From NCBI GenBank assembly GCA_016208495.1, contig JACQXX010000035.1, forward strand, positions 1 through 43,563: a stretch of 43,563 bases of DNA. Direction: 5' to 3'. A model generated the notes under the pieces. That model was not told the origin of the DNA and searched no databases. It saw only the letters and a program-made list of their open reading frames with translations. Below, piece after piece: positions 27,736 to 36,706 of the stretch. Numbering within the stretch: position 1 is the first letter of the stretch; every line of letters begins with the position of its first letter. The translations under genes and the position numbers were made by a program. The DNA comes from Acidobacteriota bacterium (GTDB lineage Bacteria; Acidobacteriota; Blastocatellia; Chloracidobacteriales; Chloracidobacteriaceae).

Positions 27736-29784
27736 TTAAATTCGCTTAAAGCCGCGCTCGATATCGTGCATATCAAACCGCAGGAGCACGGGACGACCAT
27801 GCGGACAATTGGTTGGATTTTCAGTCCGCATCAATTCGTCAATCAACCAGATCATTTTCTCAAGGGTCAGTGCTTTGTTCACTTTGATTGCCGCCCGACA
27901 GGCAAGACCGGCTGCAATTTCACGCTGGAAATGTTCAAGGGCAACCGAGCGTTGTTCTTCTTCAACCACATCGAGCAACTCAGTCAGCAGCGTTCGGGCT
28001 TCTTCGGGCTCCAGTTCAGCCGGGAGCGCCCGCAGGGCAATGGTTCGTCCTGAAAGTTGCATGACATCAAACCCACACTGGTCCAGGTCAGCCATGGTGT
28101 GTTCAAAGGCTGCGGCCTGAGCCGGTGTCAAATCCAGGGTGTGTGGGATGAGCAGTTTTTGCGAGGCAACTTCACGACTCATCAAGCGCCGCAGGTGCTG
28201 CTCAAACAAAACGCGTTCGTGGGCCACGTGCTGATCAATCAACAACAAACCACGAGCATCAGTCGCAATAATGTAGCTCTCGTGCAACTGGCCCAGTATC
28301 CGAAAATCCTGGCGGGGTAATTCCAACGGGCTGGCGGCAACATAGCTTTCAGGCGTTCGAGTTCGACGCTGGGCACAGAGTGACCGCCCAGCTCGGGAAC
28401 CCTGGCGGGCCAGTTGTGGAAAAAGCTCTAATTCGGGCCTGACCGGAGCCGCTTCCACTGGTTCGACCGTTGGTGAGGACAGAAAAAATGGTGGTGGTTG
28501 AACCGGACGCGATTCCGAGGGAAGTACCTCAGAGATCGGTTCCGTGGCTTCCTGCAGTTCCAATTCTTCACGTCGAGCCGCCAGCTCAGCTTTAAAATTC
28601 CGGTCAAGTACAGGTTGTGACACGGCAGGCCGGGGCAATTCAAGTCGTCGCTCAGGCAGATTTCCTGCCTCAACTGGTTCAGCTGGTGGCGAAAGAAAAG
28701 GTGGTTCTATCAGTTCCTCAGAAGATGGCGGTACAACTGAAGCAAAGGTTTCGGTCTCGCGCAGGTCACCCAAACCCGGAAAATGAGCAAAAGGTTTTTC
28801 AACTCCAAGCGCCAGTTTCAGACCATCACGGACGGTCTCAAGCACGGCCTGGGCGCGTCGAAAGCGAACCTCAGTCTTTTGTGGATGGACGTTGACATCC
28901 ACATCCTCAGGCGAAACCTCGACAAACAACAGCACGGATGGATAAAACCCAGGCGGAATGATATTTCGATACGCATCGGAAACCGCCCGCCCCAAAACCC
29001 GGTCTTTTACATACCGTCCGTTGACAAATACATATTGCCCATCACGGGAGGCCCGCTGCTGCTGAGGCCGTGAGATAAAACCGCTGACCGTGATTTCATT
29101 TTGGGCAAATTCAACCTTGACCAGTTCTTCCAGTAAAGCTTCACCAAACAACTGATACGCCCGGTCACGCAAGCTGGCCGTTGGAGTTACCTGAATGATC
29201 TCACGACCGTTATTTCTCAAAACAAAGGCTTTTTCAGGATTGGCCAGCGCATAATGAGTTACCAGATTGGTGACGTGAAAACTCTCGGTGGTTTCTGTTT
29301 TGAGAAACTTGCGGCGGGCTGGAACATTAAAAAACAGGTCCCGGACCGAAATCTCGGTTCCACCCGGCCAGGACGCATCGCGAACATGACGAATCCGCCC
29401 GCCTTCAATCACCAGTTCGGTCCCGGCCACATCGTCTCGCAATTTTGAAAAAAGCGTAATTCGCGACACAGAGGCAATCGAGGCCAGGGCTTCGCCCCGA
29501 AACCCAAATGTATCAATGGCGTTGAGGTCTTCGACGGTGCGAATTTTGCTCGTGGCATGGCGTTCAAAGGCCAGCAATGTATCATCACGAGTCATGCCTT
29601 CGCCGTCATCGCGGATGCGAATCAGATTCTTGCCGCCCTGTTCGATTTCTACTTCAACCCGTGTGGCACCGGCATCCAGTGCATTTTCGAGTAATTCCTT
29701 CGCTACCGAAGCCGGGCGTTCGACAACCTCACCGGCGGCAATCTGGTTGGCGACAATATCAGGCAGTAATTGAATCTTGGACAT
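27736..29784 (-). CDS. mutL: DNA mismatch repair protein MutL
   Basis: 682 residues. The GHKL ATPase motifs are intact at the N-terminus: IAAGEVVERPASVAKELLEN, LDAGATRVEVEIEQGG, RDDGEGM and GFRGEALASI. A proline- and glutamate-rich linker (about 345-470) leads to the C-terminal dimerisation domain. This carries the metal-dependent endonuclease motif LIDQHVAHERVLFEQ (DQHA variant with V) together with ACRAAIK and CPHGRP, so it is a nicking MutL of the type found in bacteria without MutH. The ATG at 29782-29784 is set by the family start MSKIQLLPD. It is divergent from skp. Confidence 0.95.
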   Translation of the reverse strand: MSKIQLLPDIVANQIAAGEVVERPASVAKELLENALDAGATRVEVEIEQGGKNLIRIRDDGEGMTRDDTLLAFERHATSKIRTVEDLNAIDTFGFRGEALASIASVSRITLFSKLRDDVAGTELVIEGGRIRHVRDASWPGGTEISVRDLFFNVPARRKFLKTETTESFHVTNLVTHYALANPEKAFVLRNNGREIIQVTPTASLRDRAYQLFGEALLEELVKVEFAQNEITVSGFISRPQQQRASRDGQYVFVNGRYVKDRVLGRAVSDAYRNIIPPGFYPSVLLFVEVSPEDVDVNVHPQKTEVRFRRAQAVLETVRDGLKLALGVEKPFAHFPGLGDLRETETFASVVPPSSEELIEPPFLSPPAEPVEAGNLPERRLELPRPAVSQPVLDRNFKAELAARREELELQEATEPISEVLPSESRPVQPPPFFLSSPTVEPVEAAPVRPELELFPQLARQGSRAGRSLCAQRRTRTPESYVAASPLELPRQDFRILGQLHESYIIATDARGLLLIDQHVAHERVLFEQHLRRLMSREVASQKLLIPHTLDLTPAQAAAFEHTMADLDQCGFDVMQLSGRTIALRALPAELEPEEARTLLTELLDVVEEEQRSVALEHFQREIAAGLACRAAIKVNKALTLEKMIWLIDELMRTENPTNCPHGRPVLLRFDMHDIERGFKRI

Positions 29785-30063
29785 GGCTCCCCAGGAAAAA
29801 AAATGACAAAAAATATGACCACTGGACAAAATAAACGGCTGGCTGTAATTGGAATTGAACCTCAGGCATCCTACCTGAAGAGAATCAGGTTTGCGTTTCT
29901 GAGTTCCCTTTGTATAATCAAACCTTGTCACATTCGACAAACTCACCCCTGTAAATCGTCATCGCAGTGCTCAGACAGAAAGTAGCATATTCCTTTCTCC
30001 AGGCATCGTCTTGATTGCTCCTTATCAGGGTTAGAATTCCGCAACACATCGAGGATTTACATA
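29785..30063. other. Divergent promoter region between mutL and skp
   Basis: About 280 bases without a gene and without any of the tandem words that fill other gaps. It must carry both promoters. TTGATT (30011-30016) with TAGAAT (30032-30037) is a poor candidate for skp (15-base spacing). GAGG (30051-30054) is a good ribosome-binding site 9 bases before the skp ATG. Confidence 0.4.
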
Positions 30064-30702
30064 ATGAAGAAGGTTTTATTCTGGCTCGTTGCCCTTGTTA
30101 TTCTTCTCCCCAGCTCGGCTCTGGCCCAGCAGCCGCCGATTTCCAAAACCACAACCACCCCGGGCACCACTCCCACCAAACCATCCACCCCGGCTGTCAT
30201 TCCCACCGGGCGTGTGGCGGTCATTGACACCACCCAGTTCCCCAAGGGAATTCTCGAGTACAAAAAAGAACTCGACAAACTCGAAGCCGAATTTCAGCCC
30301 CGGACCAAAGAGCTGGAAACGCTCAAAACCCGGCTTGATGCGCTGCAGAAAGAGCTGAGCGAAAAAGGGCCAATGATGAAGCCGGAAGTTCAGCAACAGA
30401 AAATGGCTGAGTATGAATCAATCAAAAAAGAAGCCCAGCGCAAATTTGAAGACTATCAGGCAGACGTCGGCAACCGATCCGGTGCGGTCTTGTCGCCGTT
30501 AAACGAGAAGATCACCCGCTTCCTGCAGGGTTATGCGACCTCACGCAATATCGTGGTTGTGTTTGATATGTCCCAAAACGACACAACACGACTCTTTCTG
30601 GCCGTCAACCCTGATTCAAACATCACGGATGATTTCATGAAAGAGTACAACAAATCCAACCCGGTCGCGGCTGCGCCTCCGTCACCAGCCCCCAACAAGT
30701 AA
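30064..30702 (+). CDS. OmpH/Skp-family periplasmic chaperone
   Basis: 212 residues with a signal peptide ([22 protein letters not shown]), then a Thr/Pro-rich linker (about 23-48) and the OmpH domain: [15 protein letters not shown], long charged helices ([19 protein letters not shown] to about 140) that form the tentacle hairpin, and the closing [11 protein letters not shown] strand. A Pro/Ala tail ends it. Skp holds unfolded outer-membrane proteins. It heads the skp-lpxD-fabZ-lpxA operon in the classic order, 31 bases before lpxD. The Thr/Pro linker is longer than in E. coli Skp. Confidence 0.9.
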   Translation: MKKVLFWLVALVILLPSSALAQQPPISKTTTTPGTTPTKPSTPAVIPTGRVAVIDTTQFPKGILEYKKELDKLEAEFQPRTKELETLKTRLDALQKELSEKGPMMKPEVQQQKMAEYESIKKEAQRKFEDYQADVGNRSGAVLSPLNEKITRFLQGYATSRNIVVVFDMSQNDTTRLFLAVNPDSNITDDFMKEYNKSNPVAAAPPSPAPNK

Positions 30703-30733
30703 CCTCAGGGCAACAGCCAGCAGCCACTCTCGC

Positions 30734-31783
30734 ATGAGCCTCACATTCAAACAACTTGCGGAATTTCTGGAAGTTGAATGGACTGGCACGCCGGAACTTA
30801 TTCTGGAGCGTGTCAGTCCATTTGAATCTGCCCAGCCAGGAAGCCTCTCTCTCGCTCTTGGGAAACACCGGGAACATCTGGCCGAGTCGCAGGCATCCGC
30901 CTTCATTATTGATGCCAAATCAATCACTGATGCGGACAGGGCCCGGTATTCGCTTCTGCTTTCGCCTTCCCCCAAAGTCACCTTCGCTCAAGCCATCGCC
31001 AAACTCCACGTCAAACCGGCTGAACCACCTGTGATTGCACCTGATTTTATTGTTGGTGAAAACACTGTTGTGGGCATGGGAGTCATCATCCATCCACGGG
31101 TCACAGTTGGGCGAAATAGCTCAATTGGAGATCGAACCGTGGTTCATCCTGGCGTCGTGATTGGCGACCACGTGGTCATCGGCAGTGACTGTATTATCTT
31201 CCCCAATGTCACCATTTATGAACGGGTAACAATTGGCCACCGGGCAATACTCCATAGCGGAACAGTCATCGGGTCAGATGGTTTTGGGTTTGCTCAGGAC
31301 AAACTCGGGCGACATATCAAAATCCCGCAAATCGGTGACGTGATCATTGAAGATGATGTTGAACTGGGCGCCAACTGTACAATTGATCGCGGAACGCTTG
31401 GAACGACCCGCATCCGTCGCGGCACCAAATTTGACAATATGGTCCATATTGCCCACAACTGTGACATTGGCGAAGACACCGTGATTGCAGCCCAGGCAGG
31501 GATTTCTGGGAGCGTTCGCGTTGGAAACCACGTCATGATTGCTGGTCAGGTCGGAACAAATCCACATGTTGAAATTGGTGATGGGGCCATTATTGCCGGG
31601 AAATCTGGGGTTTCAAAATCAGTGGGACCCGGCGAACAAGCGTCTGGAATGCCGATTCTTTCATTGAAACAATGGAAGTTGATGCATATCTTTGCGGCAC
31701 AACTTCCAGAACGGCTTCCCAAACTTGAAAAACGGGTCAAGCAAGTTGAGCAAACCCTGGAGCGAATGAAGAATGAAGAATGA
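30734..31783 (+). CDS. lpxD: UDP-3-O-(3-hydroxyacyl)glucosamine N-acyltransferase
   Basis: 349 residues. An N-terminal uridine-binding domain (about 1-100, [16 protein letters not shown]) precedes a left-handed beta-helix of hexapeptide repeats ([20 protein letters not shown] and on) and a C-terminal helix. The catalytic histidine is H241 in [12 protein letters not shown], and [14 protein letters not shown] and [12 protein letters not shown] are family landmarks. LpxD adds the N-linked acyl chain of lipid A. The last codons (MKNEE and stop) are encoded by GAATGAAGAATGAAGAA, the outer arm of the following repeat element. Confidence 0.96.
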   Translation: MSLTFKQLAEFLEVEWTGTPELILERVSPFESAQPGSLSLALGKHREHLAESQASAFIIDAKSITDADRARYSLLLSPSPKVTFAQAIAKLHVKPAEPPVIAPDFIVGENTVVGMGVIIHPRVTVGRNSSIGDRTVVHPGVVIGDHVVIGSDCIIFPNVTIYERVTIGHRAILHSGTVIGSDGFGFAQDKLGRHIKIPQIGDVIIEDDVELGANCTIDRGTLGTTRIRRGTKFDNMVHIAHNCDIGEDTVIAAQAGISGSVRVGNHVMIAGQVGTNPHVEIGDGAIIAGKSGVSKSVGPGEQASGMPILSLKQWKLMHIFAAQLPERLPKLEKRVKQVEQTLERMKNEE

Positions 31784-31920
31784 TTAAAGTGGTTAGTGGT
31801 TAGTGGTTAGTGGTTAGTGGTTAGTGGTTAGTGGTTAGAAATCAATACTTTCGAAGAAGAACCAAGAACTAAGAACCAAGAACTAACCACTAACCACTTC
31901 TTCATTCTTCATTCCCAATT
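31764..31920. repeat. GTGGTTA nested inverted element (reverse core)
   Basis: From outside in: GAATGAAGAATGAAGAAT (31764-31781), seven GTGGTTA (31789-31837), core GAAATCAATACTTTCGAAGA...CCAAGAAC, two TAACCAC (31884-31897), and TTCTTCATTCTTCATTC (31898-31914). The core is the reverse complement of the core in the other GTGGTTA loci, so the element is inserted in the opposite orientation. It separates lpxD from fabZ. Confidence 0.85.
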
Positions 31921-31965
31921 CCCAATTCCCAATTCCCCCCAACAGCCACTCTTGATGAATACTTT

Positions 31966-32460
31966 ATGGAAATCATTTTTGATACAGCCCAGATTCAAGA
32001 CACACTCCCCCATCGCTACCCATTTCTGCTGGTGGATCGGATCATCGAACTTGATCCAGGAAAGCGCGTCGTTGGCTTGAAAAATGTCACGATCAACGAA
32101 CCCTTTTTCCAGGGTCACTTCCCTGGGCTGCCAGTCATGCCGGGGGTTTTGATTATCGAAGCCATGGCTCAAACCGGCGGAATGCTCATGCTTGGCTCGG
32201 TCAACGATCCACAGTCCAAGATTCTGTTGTTTACCGGCATTGATGAAGCCAAATTCCGACGCCCGGTTGTTCCTGGAGATACACTCAGGATTGAAATGAC
32301 CTTGCTTCGCTTTAAAGGGAAAGTCTGCAAGCTGCAAGGGCGGGTGTTTGTTGAAGATAAACTGGCGGCGGAAGCAGAAATCACATCGGTCCTGGTTGAT
32401 CGGAGCACTCTGCGTAAACAAACACCAGTTCCAGCCAAAGATACGGAAACCCCAGCTTGA
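31966..32460 (+). CDS. fabZ: 3-hydroxyacyl-ACP dehydratase FabZ
   Basis: 164 residues with the hot-dog fold sequence of FabZ: LPHRYPFLLVDRIIEL, VTINEPFFQGHFPGLPVMPG with the catalytic H51, and VLIIEAMAQTGG with E65. It dehydrates 3-hydroxyacyl-ACP, competing with lipid A synthesis for the same substrate, which explains the conserved placement between lpxD and lpxA. No Shine-Dalgarno sequence is evident before the ATG. The last 20 residues (KDTETPA end) are variable. Confidence 0.95.
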   Translation: MEIIFDTAQIQDTLPHRYPFLLVDRIIELDPGKRVVGLKNVTINEPFFQGHFPGLPVMPGVLIIEAMAQTGGMLMLGSVNDPQSKILLFTGIDEAKFRRPVVPGDTLRIEMTLLRFKGKVCKLQGRVFVEDKLAAEAEITSVLVDRSTLRKQTPVPAKDTETPA

Positions 32461-32520
32461 ACTGGTGCTTAGTGCTTCGAAGTACTGGATCCTTAAGCAC
32501 CAGGTACCAAGCACCAGTCA
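32461..32520. repeat. Short GTGCTTA-word inverted repeat between fabZ and lpxA
   Basis: CTGGTGCTTAGTGCTT (32463-32478) faces AAGCACCAGGTACCAAGCACCAG (32495-32517), with a 16-base loop containing TACTGGATCC. It resembles a minimal version of the GTGGTTA elements with a different word, and its right arm recurs near 10180. Confidence 0.6.
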
Positions 32521-32568
32521 CCAATCAACCCTCAACTCATTCATATTTAGAAATTCCAAGGATTTTGC

Positions 32569-33342
32569 ATGGCAATTCATCCAACTGCGATCATCAGTCC
32601 ACGCGCTGAAATCGGCAACGGCGTCTCAATTGGCCCTTTTGCCGTGATTGGTGCTGACGTGGTTATTGCTGATGACGTTGAAATTGGCTCTCACGCGGTC
32701 ATTGAAGGCCCAACCCATATTGGTTGTGGGACTCGCATTTACCCGTTTGCTTCCATTGGCCAGGAGCCGCAGGACTTGAAATATAAGGGCGAACGAACGG
32801 AACTCATCATTGGTGAACGCAATCAAATCCGTGAATTTGCCACACTTCATCGAGGGACAGTTGGGGGGGGGGGAATTACACGTATCGGAAACGATAACCT
32901 GTTGATGGTGCAGTCACATGTGGCCCATGACTGTACCGTGGGCAATCACGTCATTTTTGCCAATGGGGCTTCACTGGCTGGACACGTTACCGTACACGAC
33001 CGGGCGACACTCGGCGCCTATGTCGGAGTTCATCAGTTTTGTCGGGTTGGACAATATGCGTTTCTTGGGGCGTATTCAGTCGTGGTGAAAGATGCGCTTC
33101 CCTTTGCTCGTTCGGCGGGAAATCATGCCAAGTGTTATGGTCCAAACAGTATTGGACTCCGCCGGGCTGGTTTCTCAACCGAAGATTTGCGAACCATTGA
33201 ACGCATTTTCCGTCTGCTGCTCAACTCAAAACTCAATACCACTCAAGCCATTGAAGTGATTGAGCAAGAAATGTCTGACAATGCTATTGCCCGTAGCATG
33301 GTGGAGTTTATCCAGACAGCTCAACGTGGGGTTACAAAGTAG
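32569..33342 (+). CDS. lpxA: UDP-N-acetylglucosamine O-acyltransferase
   Basis: 257 residues, a left-handed beta-helix of hexapeptide repeats (IHPTAIISPRAEIGNGVSIG) plus a C-terminal helical part (LRRAGFSTEDLRTIERIFRL). The catalytic base is H120 in SHVAHDCTVGNH. LpxA carries out the first step of lipid A synthesis, O-acylation of UDP-GlcNAc. AAGGA lies 8 bases before the ATG. Residues 99-102 are encoded by an uninterrupted 11-G run (32863-32873), where homologues commonly have RGTVQGGG; the frame is intact as read here. The TAG stop is the start of a GTAGTCA repeat tract. Confidence 0.96.
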   Translation: MAIHPTAIISPRAEIGNGVSIGPFAVIGADVVIADDVEIGSHAVIEGPTHIGCGTRIYPFASIGQEPQDLKYKGERTELIIGERNQIREFATLHRGTVGGGGITRIGNDNLLMVQSHVAHDCTVGNHVIFANGASLAGHVTVHDRATLGAYVGVHQFCRVGQYAFLGAYSVVVKDALPFARSAGNHAKCYGPNSIGLRRAGFSTEDLRTIERIFRLLLNSKLNTTQAIEVIEQEMSDNAIARSMVEFIQTAQRGVTK

Positions 33343-33562
33343 TCAGTAGTCAGTAGTCAGTAGTCAGTAGTCAGTAGTCAGTAGTCAGTAGTCAGTAGTC
33401 AGTAGTCAGTAGTCAGTAGTCAGTAGTCAGTAGTCAGTAGTCAGTAGTCAGTAGTCAGGTGTCAAGTGTATTTTGTTCGATTTGAGTCATTTAAGAGCAA
33501 TTCTCTTCAAGAAATCCACGGACTCAGCTATCCGGGTTTTATCTACTGACTACTGACTCATC
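33339..33562. repeat. GTAGTCA inverted heptamer element
   Basis: Seventeen perfect GTAGTCA copies (33339-33457) are followed by a core of about 85 bases and two CTACTGA copies (33543-33556), then looser CGACTGACAACTGACGG. The core (GTCAAGTGTATTTTGTTCGA, CAATTCTCTTCAAGAA, ATCCGGGTTTTATCTACTGA) matches that of 26041-26263 at roughly 80%. It lies between the convergent lpxA and protease genes and includes the lpxA stop codon. Confidence 0.85.
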
Positions 33563-33584
33563 AACGACTGACAACTGACGGTTC

Positions 33585-35144
33585 TCATTTCTCAGACTTC
33601 TTGAGAAGCTCCAGGGCGGCGCTGATGGGAACACCTAAGCTAGCCTGGATTCGTTCCTGCTCATCGAGCATCACCTGAGCATTTATCCCAACCACTTTTC
33701 CATAACTATTAAAAATGGGACTTCCTGAACCACCTTCAGTGGTCTGGGCATCATGGACAATTCGTCCAGTAATAAACTGGGTGATATGGCCCTGAGATAC
33801 TTTGGGGTAAATGTATCCGCGGTTTGAGAGTTCGGCAGCCAGATCGCTAAACGTCATTCGCTTGCGCAGTTCGTCTTTTAATCGCTCATCAGGAAGCGCT
33901 TCACGAATTCCTTCCACGCCGGTCGGATACCCTAACAGCACAATTCCTTGACCCGTCATGTTTTTGGTTTCTTCCGAAGTATCGAGTGGCAATTGCGGAA
34001 TTGCGGCATCACCCTGGGTAAAGCTGCATAGCGCCACATCGTTTTCAGATGAGATTTGCAAAACTTTGAGTGGGAACGAAGTTTTAATCCCCGGAAAATA
34101 AGCATTCAATTCCTGGATCTCAGGTTTGCCACCAAGGCTATTAATCAAAATACTGTCAGTTGGATCATTAAACCAGGGTTGAGCAATGTGCCGGTTGGTA
34201 ACAAGTTTGCCCTCGGCAACGACAAATCCGGTGCCGGTAAATTGCTCATAATAAATGTCGCCGGTTCCTTCAAAACTCACTTGCAAACTGCCATCCGCAG
34301 CCAGCGGTGTACTCTGGTTAAAACTATTGTCAATAAAGCGTAACGGCTTGTTGGTCTGGCGATTCGTGAACGAATACGTGCCCTCAATTAAACACACGCC
34401 TGGCCCATAGGATTGAGCAATGTTTTGTCCAGAATTGAGGACGTTTTTGAGCGAGTCAACTTCCTGTCGCAGTGCTTCATTTTTGGTCAGTAAATCTTCC
34501 AGTTGACTCTCCGCCGCCCGGCTCAGATTGGAAAAGCGGTCTAGAATTTCGTAGTACCGCATGACTCCAACAAAGACAATTCCGGTTGAAACCAGAATGC
34601 ACAGTGGAATCACCAGCGACAAAATAATGGCAAAAACCCGCGCCCAGGGCGGGATCTCACCATAGAGCGCCACAATCAACTCCTTGGCAAACCGTGATGC
34701 CGTACGTGGGTGAATTCGCCCGCCCATATCAACTTCGGGAAATTGTAAATGGGCATTGCGAACACCAGTTTTGGTTTCCTCGATTTCTTGAACCACGTGG
34801 ACCAGGAGTTCAGTTGGCAGATGGAGTTCAGATGTTTTTACGGCCTGGAGTGACAGCAAGTCCCCATCCGACAGAGGGATAGGCCCATCATTGGTTGTAG
34901 CGGGTTTTCGATTGACAAGGAGGGAGTAATGCTCTGGGTCACGGAAGAAGAGGTCAAAATTGTGTTTTTGCCGATAGATCTCAGCCACAATCAGACGTCT
35001 CGGGAAGTCCCCATTGTGAGTCGCCGGAATATTTAACGGCAAATCACAACCTTCGTCAGGACCGAGGGTAATTGCTTCTTGGTCAAAAATTAACGTTTTA
35101 CCACGTTCTTCACCGGAGAGGTGAACAACCATCAGGCTCGCCAT
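33585..35144 (-). CDS. FHA-like/membrane/trypsin-like serine protease fusion
   Basis: 519 residues. Residues 1-110 look like a degenerate FHA domain (GKTLIFDQEAITLGPDEGCD, then YSLLVNRKPATTNDGPIPLS and DGDLLSL), without a clear phosphothreonine-binding S-x-x-H. A membrane segment (VFAIILSLVIPLCILVSTGI) lies near 165-190, a coiled coil (RAAESQLEDLLTKNEALRQE) near 210-240, then a chymotrypsin-fold S1C-like domain with VTNRHIAQPW (His), ENDVALCSF (Asp) and TTEGGSGSPIFN (Ser). No PDZ domain follows. This suggests a cytosolic sensor controlling a periplasmic protease. It is convergent with lpxA. Confidence 0.82.
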   Translation of the reverse strand: MASLMVVHLSGEERGKTLIFDQEAITLGPDEGCDLPLNIPATHNGDFPRRLIVAEIYRQKHNFDLFFRDPEHYSLLVNRKPATTNDGPIPLSDGDLLSLQAVKTSELHLPTELLVHVVQEIEETKTGVRNAHLQFPEVDMGGRIHPRTASRFAKELIVALYGEIPPWARVFAIILSLVIPLCILVSTGIVFVGVMRYYEILDRFSNLSRAAESQLEDLLTKNEALRQEVDSLKNVLNSGQNIAQSYGPGVCLIEGTYSFTNRQTNKPLRFIDNSFNQSTPLAADGSLQVSFEGTGDIYYEQFTGTGFVVAEGKLVTNRHIAQPWFNDPTDSILINSLGGKPEIQELNAYFPGIKTSFPLKVLQISSENDVALCSFTQGDAAIPQLPLDTSEETKNMTGQGIVLLGYPTGVEGIREALPDERLKDELRKRMTFSDLAAELSNRGYIYPKVSQGHITQFITGRIVHDAQTTEGGSGSPIFNSYGKVVGINAQVMLDEQERIQASLGVPISAALELLKKSEK

Positions 35145-35287
35145 GACGGAACTTCAAAACCTTGCTCAAAAACAACTTTGAATAACTGCGTGAAAAAAAT
35201 CGAGTGAAAGGAGGTCAGATACCGCAACGACACACTATACTGATTCACTCCAAACATCACAAGGGAAAGATCACCAGGGAATTTTAG

Positions 35288-35328
35288 AATGAAGAATGAA
35301 GAATCTCACCCTGTCACCTTGTCACATT
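35288..35328. repeat. Short GAATGAA and CTGTCACCTTGTCAC words before the UGDH stop
   Basis: GAATGAAGAATGAAGAATC (35288-35306) followed by CACCCTGTCACCTTGTCAC: single-arm fragments of two repeat families found elsewhere in the window. No inverted partner is adjacent. Confidence 0.5.
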
Positions 35329-35331
35329 AAC

Positions 35332-36636
35332 TTAGCGTCTTCCAATCCCTAAATACCGGAAGCCATGCTTTCGAACCAGTCTGGCGTCATACATGTTGCG
35401 CAGATCAGCAATGGCTGGAGTTCGCATCAGGTCTTTCAAGCGACCAAGCTCCAGTTTGCGATAAATGTTCCATTCAGTGGCAAAAATCAAAACATCACAC
35501 CCTTGAGCCGTGTCATAGGGATCTTCAAAAAACTCAGTTTTCGAAAGGCAAGTTTTGGCTTCTTTGTTTGCCACGGGGTCAGTCGCCCGTAATTGAACGC
35601 CCAGTTTGACCAGTTCGGAGGCAACCCACATCGCCGGTGATTCGCGCAAGTCACTGGTCTCGGGCTTAAAGGTCAATCCCAAAATTCCAGCCACTTTTCC
35701 TTCGACCTGCCGGTCAAGCAATTCCACCACTTTGTCCAGTGCAACCTCGTGCTGTCGCTGATTGACTTCAACCACTGATCTTACAATTTTCAAATCATAT
35801 CCAGCCGAATTGGCCAGATGGACCAGTGCCTGCGTATCTTTTGGAAAACAAGAACCACCATATCCTGGCCCAGGATACAAAAATTTGTTCCCAATTCGAC
35901 TATCAAGCCCCATCCCACGCGCAACGTCCTGCACATCGCATCCCAAAACATCGCTCAAATTTGCCATTTCATTGATGAATGAAATTTTGGTGGCCAGAAA
36001 AGCGTTGGAGGCATATTTGATCAATTCGGCGGTTTCGAGTGATGTAATCACCATCGGCACGCCAACCTGGGTTAACGGGCTATAGATGTCTTGCAAGATG
36101 GCAATAGCTTCTGAATCCTGACACCCGATAACAACCCGTTCGGGCCGCAGAAAATCATTGATTGCATCCCCTTCGCGTAAAAACTCCGGATTGGAAGCCA
36201 CACTAAAGCGATGATCACCGCAAGCATGTTCTTCGATCACCCGGCGAATAAATTGACCGGTGCCAGTTGGAACCGTGCTTTTGGTCACAATCACCTTATA
36301 TCCATTGAGCGCTGGTGCAATCTGGAGGGCAACCTGTTCAATTTGAGATAAATCCGGGCTTCCATCTGATTTGGGTGGGGTTCCAACGGCAATAAACACC
36401 ACGAGGGCGCGTTCAACCGCCGCCCGAAGATTGGTGGTAAATTGAATGCGCCCGGCCCGCAAATTTTTTTCAATTAATTCATGAAGCCCCGGTTCATAAA
36501 TCGGTATCTGGCCTTCATTCAAGCCAGCGATTTTCGCCTCATCAATGTCCACACAAGTGACTTTGACACCAAATTCAGCAAAACATGCGCCGGTTACCAA
36601 ACCAACGTAGCCTGTTCCAACAATTGCAATGTTCAT
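35332..36636 (-). CDS. UDP-glucose 6-dehydrogenase
   Basis: 434 residues, full length for the UDP-glucose/GDP-mannose dehydrogenase family. It opens with a Rossmann fold (MNIAIVGTGYVGLVTGACFA), has the PTGTGQF and ASNPEFLREG segments, a central helix with KYASNAFLATKISFINEMA, and the catalytic C263 in PGYGGSCFPKDT. It oxidises UDP-glucose to UDP-glucuronate for exopolysaccharide or lipid A decoration. It is 70 bases downstream of the Hint gene and may be co-transcribed with it. Confidence 0.93.
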   Translation of the reverse strand: MNIAIVGTGYVGLVTGACFAEFGVKVTCVDIDEAKIAGLNEGQIPIYEPGLHELIEKNLRAGRIQFTTNLRAAVERALVVFIAVGTPPKSDGSPDLSQIEQVALQIAPALNGYKVIVTKSTVPTGTGQFIRRVIEEHACGDHRFSVASNPEFLREGDAINDFLRPERVVIGCQDSEAIAILQDIYSPLTQVGVPMVITSLETAELIKYASNAFLATKISFINEMANLSDVLGCDVQDVARGMGLDSRIGNKFLYPGPGYGGSCFPKDTQALVHLANSAGYDLKIVRSVVEVNQRQHEVALDKVVELLDRQVEGKVAGILGLTFKPETSDLRESPAMWVASELVKLGVQLRATDPVANKEAKTCLSKTEFFEDPYDTAQGCDVLIFATEWNIYRKLELGRLKDLMRTPAIADLRNMYDARLVRKHGFRYLGIGRR

Positions 36637-36706
36637 AAATCGCGAAGAAAATTCAAATTTGAAGTGCGGCGGCTTGATGCCGTTTTGATCCTGGACCAGT
36701 CAAGTT

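Noticed and set aside
29785-29946. 54-residue N-terminal extension of MutL
   Set aside because: MutL proteins begin close to the IQLLPDIVANQIAAGEV motif; the extension shows no homology-like pattern.
33339-33457. Possible CRISPR array
   Set aside because: Units are 7 bases, directly adjacent, with no unique spacers and no cas genes; it is a heptamer tandem tract.
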